Source: Methylomonas sp. ZR1 (lineage in GTDB: Bacteria; Pseudomonadota; Gammaproteobacteria; Methylococcales; Methylomonadaceae). Taken from it: a DNA stretch of 64,000 bases. Below are positions 28,508 to 36,516 of this stretch, piece by piece. Within the stretch, counting starts at the first letter, position 1, and each line of letters opens with the position of its first letter. The notes under the pieces were generated by a model. That model was given only the letters and a program-made list of their open reading frames with translations, was not told where the DNA came from and ran no database searches. A program made the position numbers and the translations under genes. The stretch covers positions 992,001 through 1,056,000 of the forward strand of contig NZ_RCST01000001.1 of NCBI RefSeq assembly GCF_013141865.1. Reading direction: 5' to 3'.

Positions 28508-29086
28508 ATGACCCATTTTTATCGTTTTTGCCAAGTTTTCGATTCCATCGAACAAGGCGATTTTCGTTTGATGGAGGCTTATCGGCCGTCCGGGATCAAA
28601 ACGATGTTGCCAATCGGCTGGACTCGGGCGATGGAAGAGATCCCTCAAGACCCGCCCTGGCCGCATTGCAAGATGTTGCGTGCACCGCTGTTTCCGGCAG
28701 GTTACGAGGAGGAATACAACATGTTCAGAGTCAAGCCCGGTACGCCCATACCGGATTTTTACGGTACCGGCGAGCGCCTACTGGTGTCGGAACGGGCGCG
28801 AGCGGTACTGGAGACCTGCGACGATTTCGAGCACGAATACATCGAAACGGAAATCCAGGACGAAAATCGACAAAGGATCAATGAACAAACCTATTACTTG
28901 TTGAGTGTCAGGCGTTACTTAAGAATCGAGGAACTGGGTGAAAAACTCAATACGGGCCTTATACCGTTCTCCGCAGATGCATATGAAAAGGATTACTTCC
29001 CCGTCCTGCAGAACCACCCCGATCTTATGGAAAAAGTGGCGCAATTGCCGTTGTGGCGGCATCGCTTGAATGAGTCTGTGGTTTAG
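28508..29086 (+). CDS. Orphan hypothetical protein, possibly of an immunity-protein type
   Basis: A 192-residue soluble protein with no signal peptide or membrane segment and a strong AAGGAG ribosome binding site. The layout (an N-terminal beta-rich part with P.DFYGTGERLLVSERARAVLE, then an acidic helical part) recalls imm11/DUF1629-type immunity proteins, in which a [LV]SERA segment precedes the last domain. This is a weak resemblance. A 37-codon fragment just downstream carries another LSERVLTTLRDAG run, as if a similar gene had decayed there. No toxin gene is nearby. Confidence 0.6.
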   Translation: MTHFYRFCQVFDSIEQGDFRLMEAYRPSGIKTMLPIGWTRAMEEIPQDPPWPHCKMLRAPLFPAGYEEEYNMFRVKPGTPIPDFYGTGERLLVSERARAVLETCDDFEHEYIETEIQDENRQRINEQTYYLLSVRRYLRIEELGEKLNTGLIPFSADAYEKDYFPVLQNHPDLMEKVAQLPLWRHRLNESVV

Positions 29087-29200
29087 TTGAGCGAGCGAGT
29101 GCTTACCACTTTGCGGGATGCCGGCCTAACCGGCCTTAACGAATACAGCGGCCGCTATGGCGAACCCGGCGAAACCATCACCCGCTTCGAAGTCCGGTAA
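29087..29200 (+). pseudogene. Possible C-terminal remnant of an immunity-like gene
   Basis: Directly after the preceding stop, an open run of 37 codons reads LSERVLTTLRDAGLTGLNEY and on to ITRFEVR before a TAA. It has the look of the end of an immunity-type protein, but has no start codon of its own apart from TTG and no N-terminal part. I read it as a gene fragment; a very short real gene is less likely. Confidence 0.35.
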
Positions 29201-29370
29201 CCAAATAGTCACTCATAGCGATTTCACCGTTCCCGGCCGAAGAGTGGGAACAACAACGGCAGGGATTTAACATTAAAAACCCACGGATTTGCAGGTCGAA
29301 TGGATGGGGTTACTTCTAAATACCTTCTTCATCCGGAACAGCAACCCTCCGATCAGGTAGTCAATGTGAA

Positions 29371-30918
29371 CTAAGCCTGTGCGGTATTGGCCTTTTCATG
29401 CAACTGGATGTTGATCAACTTGATGGTCGCTAAAATCCCGGCAAACACCTGGTTGACGTGTACGCCGCGGGTTTTGCGCAGTTCGGTGCCGCAATCCCAG
29501 GTAATCACGCATTCGGTCAAAGCGCTGGTGTGGCCGCCTTTGGGGATGCGGATTTCGAAATCGGCCAGCGTCGGCAAGGTGTATTCGTAATGTTGCAATA
29601 CCTTGCCGATGGCGTCGATAAAGGCGTCGAAACCGCCGCTGCCGGCCCCGGTGGTCTGGTGTTTCTCGCCTTTGACATCCACGCGGATACTGACCGTAGA
29701 CGGCAAATCCAGACCGCTGTTGATCGAGCAAGCCAGTAATTTGATGTGCTGATAGCTCTTGCTTTCCAACACGTCGGCGATAATAAACGGTAGGTCGTCG
29801 GTGGTGATGGTTTGTTTGGAATCGCCGATACTGACGATGCGCGCCAGCACCTTCTTCTGGTCTTCTTCCGATAGATCCAGCTCCAGCTGCTCCAGATTTT
29901 TTTTCAAGGAGGCTTTGCCGCTCATTTTGCCCAAGGCGTAGCTGCGGATACGGGAAAAGCGTTCAGGGCCGAGCTTGGTTTTATACAAACCGCCTTTCTG
30001 GTCGCCATCGGCATGGATACCCGCAGTTTGGGTGAACACGTCGGCACCGACGATGGGCGCATTGGCGGCGACGCGCTTGCCGGAGAAGTTTTCCACCATT
30101 TCGCTGATGCGCACCAAATGGCTCTCGTCCACGGACAGTTCCATCGCCATTTTATCGCGCAGTACCACCGCTACTTCGGCGATGGAGGCGTTGCCGGCCC
30201 GTTCGCCCAGACAGTTGACGGTGCAATGCACCGCGCTGACGCCGGCCCGCACCGCCGCCATAACATTGGCGGTCGCCAAACCGTAATCATTGTGCGGATG
30301 GAAATCGAATTGCAGCGTCGGGTAGCGCTGGCACATATCGCTGAAGCTGGCGAAAACTTCGTCAGGCGCCATCACGCCCAAGGTATCGGGCAGCATGAAA
30401 TGGCTGATCGGGGCTTGTTGCAAGCGTTCCATCAAGCCGTAAACATAACCCCGGCTGTCTTTGTAGCCGTTGGACCAATCTTCCAGATAAACATTGATCT
30501 TCAAACCTTGTTCGTGGGCATAGGTGATGGTTTGCAGCACATCGGCGCTGTGTTGCTCCAGGGTTTTGCCGAGCTGTTCGCGGCAATGTTTCTCGCTGCC
30601 CTTGGCTAGTAGGTTGATGACGCTACCGCCGGTCGATTTGATCCAATCGACGCTGCGGGTATGATCGACAAAGCCCAAGACTTCAACGCGCTCGGCAAAA
30701 CCTTCGTGTCGTGCCCATTGATTGATCAGGCTGACGGCTTCTTTTTCGCCTTCCGAAACCCGCGCCGAAGCGACTTCTATGCGGTCAACGCGCAAAAACT
30801 GCAACAAAGCTTTGGCTATGCTGACTTTTTCCATCGGCGTAAACGCCACGCCTTGGGTTTGTTCGCCGTCACGCAGCGTGGTATCCATTAACTGGATGTG
30901 TCTTGAATGGGTAGACAT
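29371..30918 (-). CDS. 2-isopropylmalate/citramalate synthase family protein (LeuA-like)
   Basis: A 515-residue enzyme of the HMG-CoA-lyase-like family that condenses acetyl-CoA with a 2-oxo acid. The metal and substrate site LMDTTLRDGEQ (Asp12, Arg16) and the metal histidines in FHPHNDYG are present. A C-terminal LeuA-type regulatory domain spans about 385-510, with the glycine-rich GEKHQTTGAGSGGFDAF. The sequence is unlike standard E. coli LeuA, so it may use pyruvate (citramalate, giving isoleucine) or 2-oxoisovalerate (leucine). It is likely to act with the LeuB-like gene on the same strand. Confidence 0.82.
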   Translation of the reverse strand: MSTHSRHIQLMDTTLRDGEQTQGVAFTPMEKVSIAKALLQFLRVDRIEVASARVSEGEKEAVSLINQWARHEGFAERVEVLGFVDHTRSVDWIKSTGGSVINLLAKGSEKHCREQLGKTLEQHSADVLQTITYAHEQGLKINVYLEDWSNGYKDSRGYVYGLMERLQQAPISHFMLPDTLGVMAPDEVFASFSDMCQRYPTLQFDFHPHNDYGLATANVMAAVRAGVSAVHCTVNCLGERAGNASIAEVAVVLRDKMAMELSVDESHLVRISEMVENFSGKRVAANAPIVGADVFTQTAGIHADGDQKGGLYKTKLGPERFSRIRSYALGKMSGKASLKKNLEQLELDLSEEDQKKVLARIVSIGDSKQTITTDDLPFIIADVLESKSYQHIKLLACSINSGLDLPSTVSIRVDVKGEKHQTTGAGSGGFDAFIDAIGKVLQHYEYTLPTLADFEIRIPKGGHTSALTECVITWDCGTELRKTRGVHVNQVFAGILATIKLINIQLHEKANTAQA

Positions 30919-31297
30919 GATTTTTGTTGTTCTCGATGCGTCCTGTAGCGGTATCTGACCAAGCTAACTTCGTAGACAGGGTAGAGCGATAGCGACACCC
31001 CGTGCGTCTTTAAAAAATGACCTTTGTGCATAAGCTGGTCGCGCGGCTTATGAGCAATCTGATTGCTTATTCCGAAAGAGACTGAGCTATGCGTAACGTG
31101 CCATTTTCGCCTAAAACAGAATGAATTGGCAATTTGCGGCAAGTTATGGGGTCGTGAGAAGCGAAACCGGGAGGAAATTGGCTTGCATAATCTCCGCTGA
31201 TTTAAACGCATGCACTGTCGTGCTGCTTGATCATTTCGACTGGCGGAAGAGTCAGGTAACGCTGGCGCGCAACCTGAACTATTTGGCTGCAAACCTC
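30919..31297. other. Region upstream of the leuA-like gene
   Basis: This stretch lies between the leuA-like start and the terminator of the PEP-CTERM gene. It presumably holds the promoter of the leuA-like gene. I do not see a clear attenuator with leucine or isoleucine codons. Open frames on both strands lack ribosome binding sites and are not called. Confidence 0.5.
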
Positions 31298-31327
31298 AAA
31301 ACCGCCAGCATATTTAAGGGCTGGCGG
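31298..31327 (-). terminator. Intrinsic terminator of the PEP-CTERM gene
   Basis: A perfect 8-bp stem, CCGCCAGC (31302-31309) with GCTGGCGG (31320-31327), has a ten-base loop. Read on the minus strand it is followed at once by TTTT. It lies about 40 bases after the stop of the minus-strand gene ending at 31368. Confidence 0.6.
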
Positions 31328-31367
31328 CTTGGAGTATTTGCGAAGACAGACGTGCTTTAACTAAGAC

Positions 31368-32189
31368 TCAGACAGACCGCGTAAAGATTTCGCGCCGGCG
31401 GTAGCCGACAAAACCGAGCAGGCTTGAACCAAATAACCAAAATGCGGCGGGCACAGGCACGGGAGCTGCGACGACTGTCCGCGCAAATTTCTCTGAGCAA
31501 GTTGGATCGGGTTGCGCTGCACATGCGGTGCTGGCGATTTCCAGGCTACCGTCGGCGTTAACAAAATCCTCCAAAATCGGATCTCCGTTCCCATCCAGAA
31601 CCGGTGCACCGTTTTCATCTAATTTCGGAGCCCTAACCGTACCGTAAAAATATAGACTCAATCCCGCCGTATAAAACTCGTATTCGCCGACTGCGGCTGC
31701 GCCATTTTTCGGGGTAAATTCGCCAAGCAAATACTCAACGCTATCACCAGGGTTTAAGGCTATATTCTGCTTACTTAGGATACTGTTCGGGCTGGAGTCG
31801 AAATTGAATTCGTAAGGTCCGGAAGAGCAGCTATCGGCCAGAAATGTACCGGCACAACCAATAGAAGTACTCAAAGAAATACTATCCACGGTGATAAGTA
31901 CGCCATTGTCTATGTATCTGCTTTGGCTAGTGTTTGAATCATAGTAAGTAAAGCTGCTTGGGTAGTTGGCCGGATTGATGCCAAACGGCGGGTTACCGCC
32001 ACCTGTGCTGGAAAAAACCAAGGGATCCGATGTGGCGTCCAAACTTAGTTTCAACCAAATCGGAATGTTATCGGTCGCAACGACAGTGCCCGTGGGTTGA
32101 ACAAACGACAGACTACCGCTGTAGGCCGCCTGAGCATTGGGTAGCCAAGCCAACGCCAATGCGGAAACAACAAATCGTAATTTAGACAT
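31368..32189 (-). CDS. PEP-CTERM sorting domain-containing secreted protein
   Basis: A 273-residue exported protein. The N-terminal signal peptide (MSKLRFVVSALALAWLPNAQA) is followed by a beta-rich body. The C-terminus has the PEP-CTERM signal: VPVPAAFWLFGSSLLGFVGY and then an arginine cluster. Such proteins are processed by an exosortase and placed at the cell surface or in exopolysaccharide. The start is ATG 32189; a TTG 15 bases upstream is part of the GGAG ribosome binding site. No exosortase gene is in the window. The specific function is unknown. Confidence 0.88.
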   Translation of the reverse strand: MSKLRFVVSALALAWLPNAQAAYSGSLSFVQPTGTVVATDNIPIWLKLSLDATSDPLVFSSTGGGNPPFGINPANYPSSFTYYDSNTSQSRYIDNGVLITVDSISLSTSIGCAGTFLADSCSSGPYEFNFDSSPNSILSKQNIALNPGDSVEYLLGEFTPKNGAAAVGEYEFYTAGLSLYFYGTVRAPKLDENGAPVLDGNGDPILEDFVNADGSLEIASTACAAQPDPTCSEKFARTVVAAPVPVPAAFWLFGSSLLGFVGYRRREIFTRSV

Positions 32190-32786
32190 AACGTATTTCT
32201 CCAATTTAAAAGCGCTTGAAAATCATTTTCCCAAGAGGTCTAAACCTTTAGTTTGATGACCAATTCAACCCGTCAATATCGTCGCTCTCATGCAGCAGTC
32301 AGTCCAGCGGTTCAAGTAGATTAGCGCCGCGGCAGGCGGCAACGAAGAATGCCGGGAATTTAAGGGCCAAGCCAGTATTCTAGGCAGAAAGCAGACTACA
32401 CGGGTCAGATCATAACAAAATATTGTCGGGTTTATATGACAATAACGCTGTATCGAATTAGCGGCAGCATGTCCGCCACATTCATCGAAATCCGGTCACG
32501 CATGGCTGGGTTAGAACGCTTAAAGATTGGCCCCATTCGCGTTTTCATCGTTATGCGAAACAAGGCGTGTATCCTGAAACTTGGAGTGTTGACTGCGATT
32601 TATCGAGGTTAACGGCTAGAAGATAACGCGAAGGATGCCAGCATTTAGGGAAGTGGGTGGCTCGGTATCCGTAGCTCGTTTATCTGATTATAATTTCAGA
32701 GCAAAAATACGAAATCCACACCCTCCTTTCTGCCCGCTGTAATCAAGCACCAGCGCGTATTTATTAAACAAACCGGGACGCTATTT
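32190..32786. other. Long intergenic region holding a transposase remnant
   Basis: Between the PEP-CTERM gene and the methyltransferase there are about 600 bases. The part 32462-32626 is the decayed tail of a REP-associated transposase. The rest shows no gene and no convincing REP palindrome. Confidence 0.6.
32462..32626 (+). pseudogene. C-terminal remnant of a REP-associated tyrosine transposase (RayT/Y1)
   Basis: The frame reads RQHVRHIHRNPVTHGWVRT and then LKDWPHSRFHRYAKQGVYP, followed by ETW and a TAA stop. This is the conserved C-terminal pattern of RayT-type Y1 transposases (H..YIH.NPVKHG.V.....DWP.SSFHRYV..G.YP..W). An in-frame TAG just upstream and the lack of the N-terminal HUH nuclease part show it is a remnant. 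It marks past transposase activity next to the accessory region. Confidence 0.7.
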
Positions 32787-33545
32787 ATGAATTTGAATGA
32801 AAATGCCGTGATGCCTTCTTTAACCGCACAGAATCCGTTTACCGGCCGTATCGGTGAAGAGTACGATTTTCTCGGTATGATGTGTCCCAATGTCGTGGTG
32901 CTGACGCAAAAGCTCGGTGAGACAGTCGCCGCATGGCATCCCGGCAATAGTCTACAGGGGCTGGAGATCGGCTGCGGCACAGGATTGAGCACGCTGTCCT
33001 TGCTTACTCAGCGCGAGGACCTGCATCTGCGCGCTTTCGATGCCTCAGCGGCAATGCTTACGCAGGCGCGCGCGAATTTGGCGGAGTATGTCGACAACGG
33101 TCGTGTCGAATTCATCGAGAGCGATGCACTAGCTTTTTTACAGCAGCAACCAGACGCCAGCGTTGAGGTTGTAGCCTCGAATTATGCCATTCACAATTTT
33201 CTGAATGACTATCGGGATCAAGTCTTTGCCGAAATCTGGCGCGTGCTTAAACCGGGTGGATTGTTCGCAAACGGCGACCGCTTCGCTATCGATGATCCCG
33301 CGCGGCATTTGGCTTCCACGCAAGCCGACATTCGCCATTGGTTCAAGACCTTTGGGGAACTGCAGCGTTACGATCTTTTGGAAGACTGGGTGGTACATTT
33401 GTTGAGCGACGAATCACCGGACCACATCATGCATGTGCCAGCCGTCATATCCACCCTGCAATCTCTGGGATTCAGCGATGTGCATTCGCCTTATCGTGAA
33501 GGCGTGGACATGTTGATGACCGCGATAAAGCCGAAATTGGCTTAA
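32787..33545 (+). CDS. Class I SAM-dependent methyltransferase
   Basis: A 252-residue soluble methyltransferase. Motif I is LEIGCGTGLSTLSLL (about 59-73), the acidic residue of motif II is in LRAFDASAAML, and motif IV/post-motif regions ASNYAIHNFL and WRVLKPGGLFANGDR follow. The substrate cannot be told from sequence; small molecule or cofactor methylation is likely. It is separated from the downstream conflict-type operon by about 175 bases, so I do not count it as part of it. Confidence 0.82.
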   Translation: MNLNENAVMPSLTAQNPFTGRIGEEYDFLGMMCPNVVVLTQKLGETVAAWHPGNSLQGLEIGCGTGLSTLSLLTQREDLHLRAFDASAAMLTQARANLAEYVDNGRVEFIESDALAFLQQQPDASVEVVASNYAIHNFLNDYRDQVFAEIWRVLKPGGLFANGDRFAIDDPARHLASTQADIRHWFKTFGELQRYDLLEDWVVHLLSDESPDHIMHVPAVISTLQSLGFSDVHSPYREGVDMLMTAIKPKLA

Positions 33546-33720
33546 TTTTTTTATCGGTCATCGTTCCGGCGCTGCGTGTCGCTGGAGCACGGGAAAGATA
33601 ACTGTTGGGGAGATTGAGTTCAAAGACAATTCAGAGCGCTCAGAAAGGCGCCCGATAACGAATTGGTAAAACACAGTCGGTTACGCCCAACACTTTAAAT
33701 AAATGACGAAGGGAGCGGCT

Positions 33721-34056
33721 ATGAACGAGAACGACAAGCTGAATTTGGCGGAAGTGATTCAAGAGCTGAGACAAAGTTTGGTGACTGCTTCCGCTCATGG
33801 CGAAGCGGAAACCATTCGCTTTAACGTCAATAGCGTAGAAGTGGAATTGCAAATGGTGGTCGAAAAGACAGGAAGTTTAACGGGTAAGGGGAAATTCAAT
33901 TTCTGGGTGCTGGGTGACGTTGGCGCCGAGGCGTCAGCCACTTACAAAAATTCAGCAACACACAAGATCAAATTTAATTTACAACCGGTGGATGTGAAGA
34001 ACCCGGACCCGCAGACGGGTGAGCCGAGTAAACTATTGTTGTCCGGTGATGAATAA
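33721..34056 (+). CDS. Trypsin-co-occurring domain protein (Trypco2-like)
   Basis: A small 111-residue protein. Its N-terminal helix LAEVIQELRQSLVTASAHGE is followed by a beta-rich half with IRFNVNSVEVELQMVVE and GKGKFNFWVL. It ends with the THKIKFNLQPV strand. This matches the Trypco2 domain, described as co-occurring with trypsin-like proteases in bacterial conflict systems, where it may tether or regulate the protease. AGGGAG sits just before ATG 33721; an ATG 18 bases upstream is less well placed. The protease gene follows after 25 bases. Confidence 0.75.
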   Translation: MNENDKLNLAEVIQELRQSLVTASAHGEAETIRFNVNSVEVELQMVVEKTGSLTGKGKFNFWVLGDVGAEASATYKNSATHKIKFNLQPVDVKNPDPQTGEPSKLLLSGDE

Positions 34057-34081
34057 CCGAGGCACTTAGCGGGGATTAACT

Positions 34082-35533
34082 GTGGATACCAAGCTGATTG
34101 CAAAGATTCTGCCGACGAAAAAGGATGGCAAGCGCGCTATTGGCACAGGTTATCCCATCGCTGAGGGTTTGGTATTGACAGCACGCCACGTCGTTGTTTT
34201 TGATGAGCGTGATAAGGCGGTGCCTATTGTGATTGAATGGCCGGATTCAAAGCATTCGGATACGAATGTCACCGAATTTGTTTGGGTCAGCGATGAACAC
34301 GACATGGCCATTCTCAGGTGTCAAACCCCGCCAAACATGTCGCTTTCCTCAGGCCTATTGGCGTCACGCGATCCAAAAAGCCATGAACAGTGGAGTGGTT
34401 ATGGCTATCCGGCTATCGGCAAGGAAGCTGAATCGGGATTGCGCGAAAAAATACCGGTGATGGGGGAGTTCTTTCCACCGAATGTCGCCACGCCTAAACT
34501 CACCATTTCCTGCAAAAGTGATGCTTTGGAGAAAGCCGGTTGGTGCGGATTATCGGGGGCGCCGGTATTTCACGGGCCGCAACTATTTGCGATTATCACT
34601 GCGACGCCCCAAAAGCGTGATGAATGTTTCACTGCTATTTCCATACCCTGGTTAATTCGAAATGACCAAGAATTCCAAGAAATAACCGGTATACAAGGCC
34701 AGATTCAAAAACATCAAAAATTCGTTGCCGAGCAGAAACGACAAATTAGCGAGGTATTGTCAAAAATGACCACGCAGGACGCTCTGTTCAAGCAAATTGC
34801 CGGTCAATTAAATTTGAATGTCGCGAATATTACCAATCAAAAATTAACAGACAAATTGCTGGAAGCCTTTAAGCAGGATGATTTAGCGGTTTTAGATCTG
34901 TTGCTGCGCGCCGGTGCCGATGCGTTCAAACAAGATTCCGGCGAGTCGATACGCCGGAATCTCAGACAGCTATTTTGTTTGTTTGCGGGCTTGATGGCCC
35001 CGGAATGCCAAGCAATCAGGCAGGCATTGATTAACTTGCCGGTGCGCACCGCGATGGCTGCTGAATTGTCGCTGGCGGCGCTTTACGATACCAATCCCGA
35101 GTTCGTGAGAAATGACGGCAAAGTGCATGGCAGGCATACGATCAATGCGGACGTGTTTACCCGCGAAACCGGTTGGGGCCAGACAGAGTTCATAAAAGAC
35201 GCCACCGAAACCATTTACAAGGTTATTCACAAAGCGCCGCCGCCCGAGCCGCTGGACGCCTTTGAGCTTGAGGCGTTGAATTCCACGATTAAACAGCGGC
35301 AAAACCGCTCGTTAAACCAATTGCATCGCCTGGAATTAAATCGGCGGGATGCCAATTTGACTAACAACCCTTTGCTTGATGAAGCCAATTGTCAGGCTTT
35401 AAATGCTGCAGACTGCCTCCCTGATTTACCCATCGTGCACTATGGCGAAGCCGCAGCGGAAAAAGAAGCCAAGCTGAGTGCCAAAATCACAGAGCTCTTC
35501 AACATACTCGAAACCAGCCAATCAAGCACATGA
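34082..35533 (+). CDS. Trypsin-like serine protease with C-terminal helical region
   Basis: A 483-residue protein without a signal peptide, so a cytoplasmic trypsin-fold protease. The catalytic triad is clear: His36 in LTARHVV, Asp74 in DEHDMAILR and Ser158 in WCGLSGAPV. The C-terminal part (about 200-480) is mainly helical, with a coiled-coil-like start (about 205-235) and a charged end. In NTP-dependent conflict systems such proteases act as the cleavage switch that activates effectors. Translation starts at GTG 34082 after GGGGA. It overlaps the MoxR gene by ATGA. Confidence 0.85.
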   Translation: MDTKLIAKILPTKKDGKRAIGTGYPIAEGLVLTARHVVVFDERDKAVPIVIEWPDSKHSDTNVTEFVWVSDEHDMAILRCQTPPNMSLSSGLLASRDPKSHEQWSGYGYPAIGKEAESGLREKIPVMGEFFPPNVATPKLTISCKSDALEKAGWCGLSGAPVFHGPQLFAIITATPQKRDECFTAISIPWLIRNDQEFQEITGIQGQIQKHQKFVAEQKRQISEVLSKMTTQDALFKQIAGQLNLNVANITNQKLTDKLLEAFKQDDLAVLDLLLRAGADAFKQDSGESIRRNLRQLFCLFAGLMAPECQAIRQALINLPVRTAMAAELSLAALYDTNPEFVRNDGKVHGRHTINADVFTRETGWGQTEFIKDATETIYKVIHKAPPPEPLDAFELEALNSTIKQRQNRSLNQLHRLELNRRDANLTNNPLLDEANCQALNAADCLPDLPIVHYGEAAAEKEAKLSAKITELFNILETSQSST

Positions 35534-36516
35534 CAGCAACCACCCTCAAACATTTTCAAGCCGATAGTGTTATCGATTACGCGGACTGTGGTTCCTGGCG
35601 GCAAGGCCGTTACTTTTTGGATAAAGCCAGCGCTTATGCCCTGGAAATGGCCTTGGCGACCCGCCGCCCTCTGTTGGTAAAAGGTGATCCAGGGTTGGGC
35701 AAGAGCTATCTGGCGCGGGCAGCTGCTGCCAAGCTCAAGCGCAAATTCATCGCCGAAGTCGTCAACATCAACACCGAAGGTCAGGATTTGCTCTGGCGTT
35801 ACGATCCGGTCGCACGCCTAAACGACGCTCACGCCGGCATCAAAGATGATGACAAACTCAACCCCAAGCATTATCTCAATCCCGGTGTGTTGTGGTGGGC
35901 CTTTGGCTGGGATAGTGCGGCCCGGCATTACAACGATGTGTGCCGTCATAAAGTCTATCGTCCGCAGATTTCCGACGACGGGGAACTGGACAACGGCATT
36001 GTTTTGCTAATCGACGAAATCGACAAAGCCGAGCCTTCTTTGCCCAACGCACTATTAGAAGTGCTGGGTAACGGCGGCTTTGACGTACCGCTGTTGGGAG
36101 AAACCATCGGCAAGACACTGCAGACGGCAGACAAACAAGCTGCGCCGCCGCTAGTGATCATCACCAGCAACGACGAGCGTGAATTGCCGGCGGCGTTTAT
36201 TCGGCGCTGTCTGGTGCTGCATTTGGCGGTGGATGATAAAAACCTTGAAACCTGGTTCTTGGAGCGCGCCAAGGTGCATTTCAATGATAACCAGTGCAGC
36301 GAAGCCATCAAACGCCTGGCGCTACAACAACTAATCGCCGACCGGCAGGAGGCTGAGCGCCACGGCACCATCAAGGCCGGTTTGGCGGAGTATCTGGATT
36401 TATTGGCGGCGCTGGATGAAATGACCGATTCCTCGCTGCAAGGCCAAGAACGGGATGCCTATCAGCAATGTTTGCTGGCTGAGATCCAGCACTTTGTGTT
36501 GCGCAAAGCGTTGTAA
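35530..36516 (+). CDS. MoxR-type AAA+ ATPase
   Basis: A 328-residue AAA+ ATPase with Walker A GDPGLGKS (52-59), Walker B IVLLIDEID (about 157-165), sensor 1 IITSNDERELP and arginine-finger region FIRRC. The DLLWRYDPVARLNDAH segment is typical of the MoxR-like ATPases found in conflict systems, not of methanol dehydrogenase MoxR. It probably remodels or gates the neighbouring protease and the FGE-fold proteins. The ATG overlaps the protease stop, and its TAA shares one base with the next ATG. Confidence 0.9.
   Translation: MTATTLKHFQADSVIDYADCGSWRQGRYFLDKASAYALEMALATRRPLLVKGDPGLGKSYLARAAAAKLKRKFIAEVVNINTEGQDLLWRYDPVARLNDAHAGIKDDDKLNPKHYLNPGVLWWAFGWDSAARHYNDVCRHKVYRPQISDDGELDNGIVLLIDEIDKAEPSLPNALLEVLGNGGFDVPLLGETIGKTLQTADKQAAPPLVIITSNDERELPAAFIRRCLVLHLAVDDKNLETWFLERAKVHFNDNQCSEAIKRLALQQLIADRQEAERHGTIKAGLAEYLDLLAALDEMTDSSLQGQERDAYQQCLLAEIQHFVLRKAL

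Noticed and set aside
30013..30609. 198-codon + frame inside the leuA-like gene
   Set aside because: Antisense shadow of a clear enzyme gene with no independent start signal.
31121..31360. 79-codon + frame upstream of the PEP-CTERM terminator
   Set aside because: It runs through the minus-strand terminator hairpin and has no ribosome binding site.
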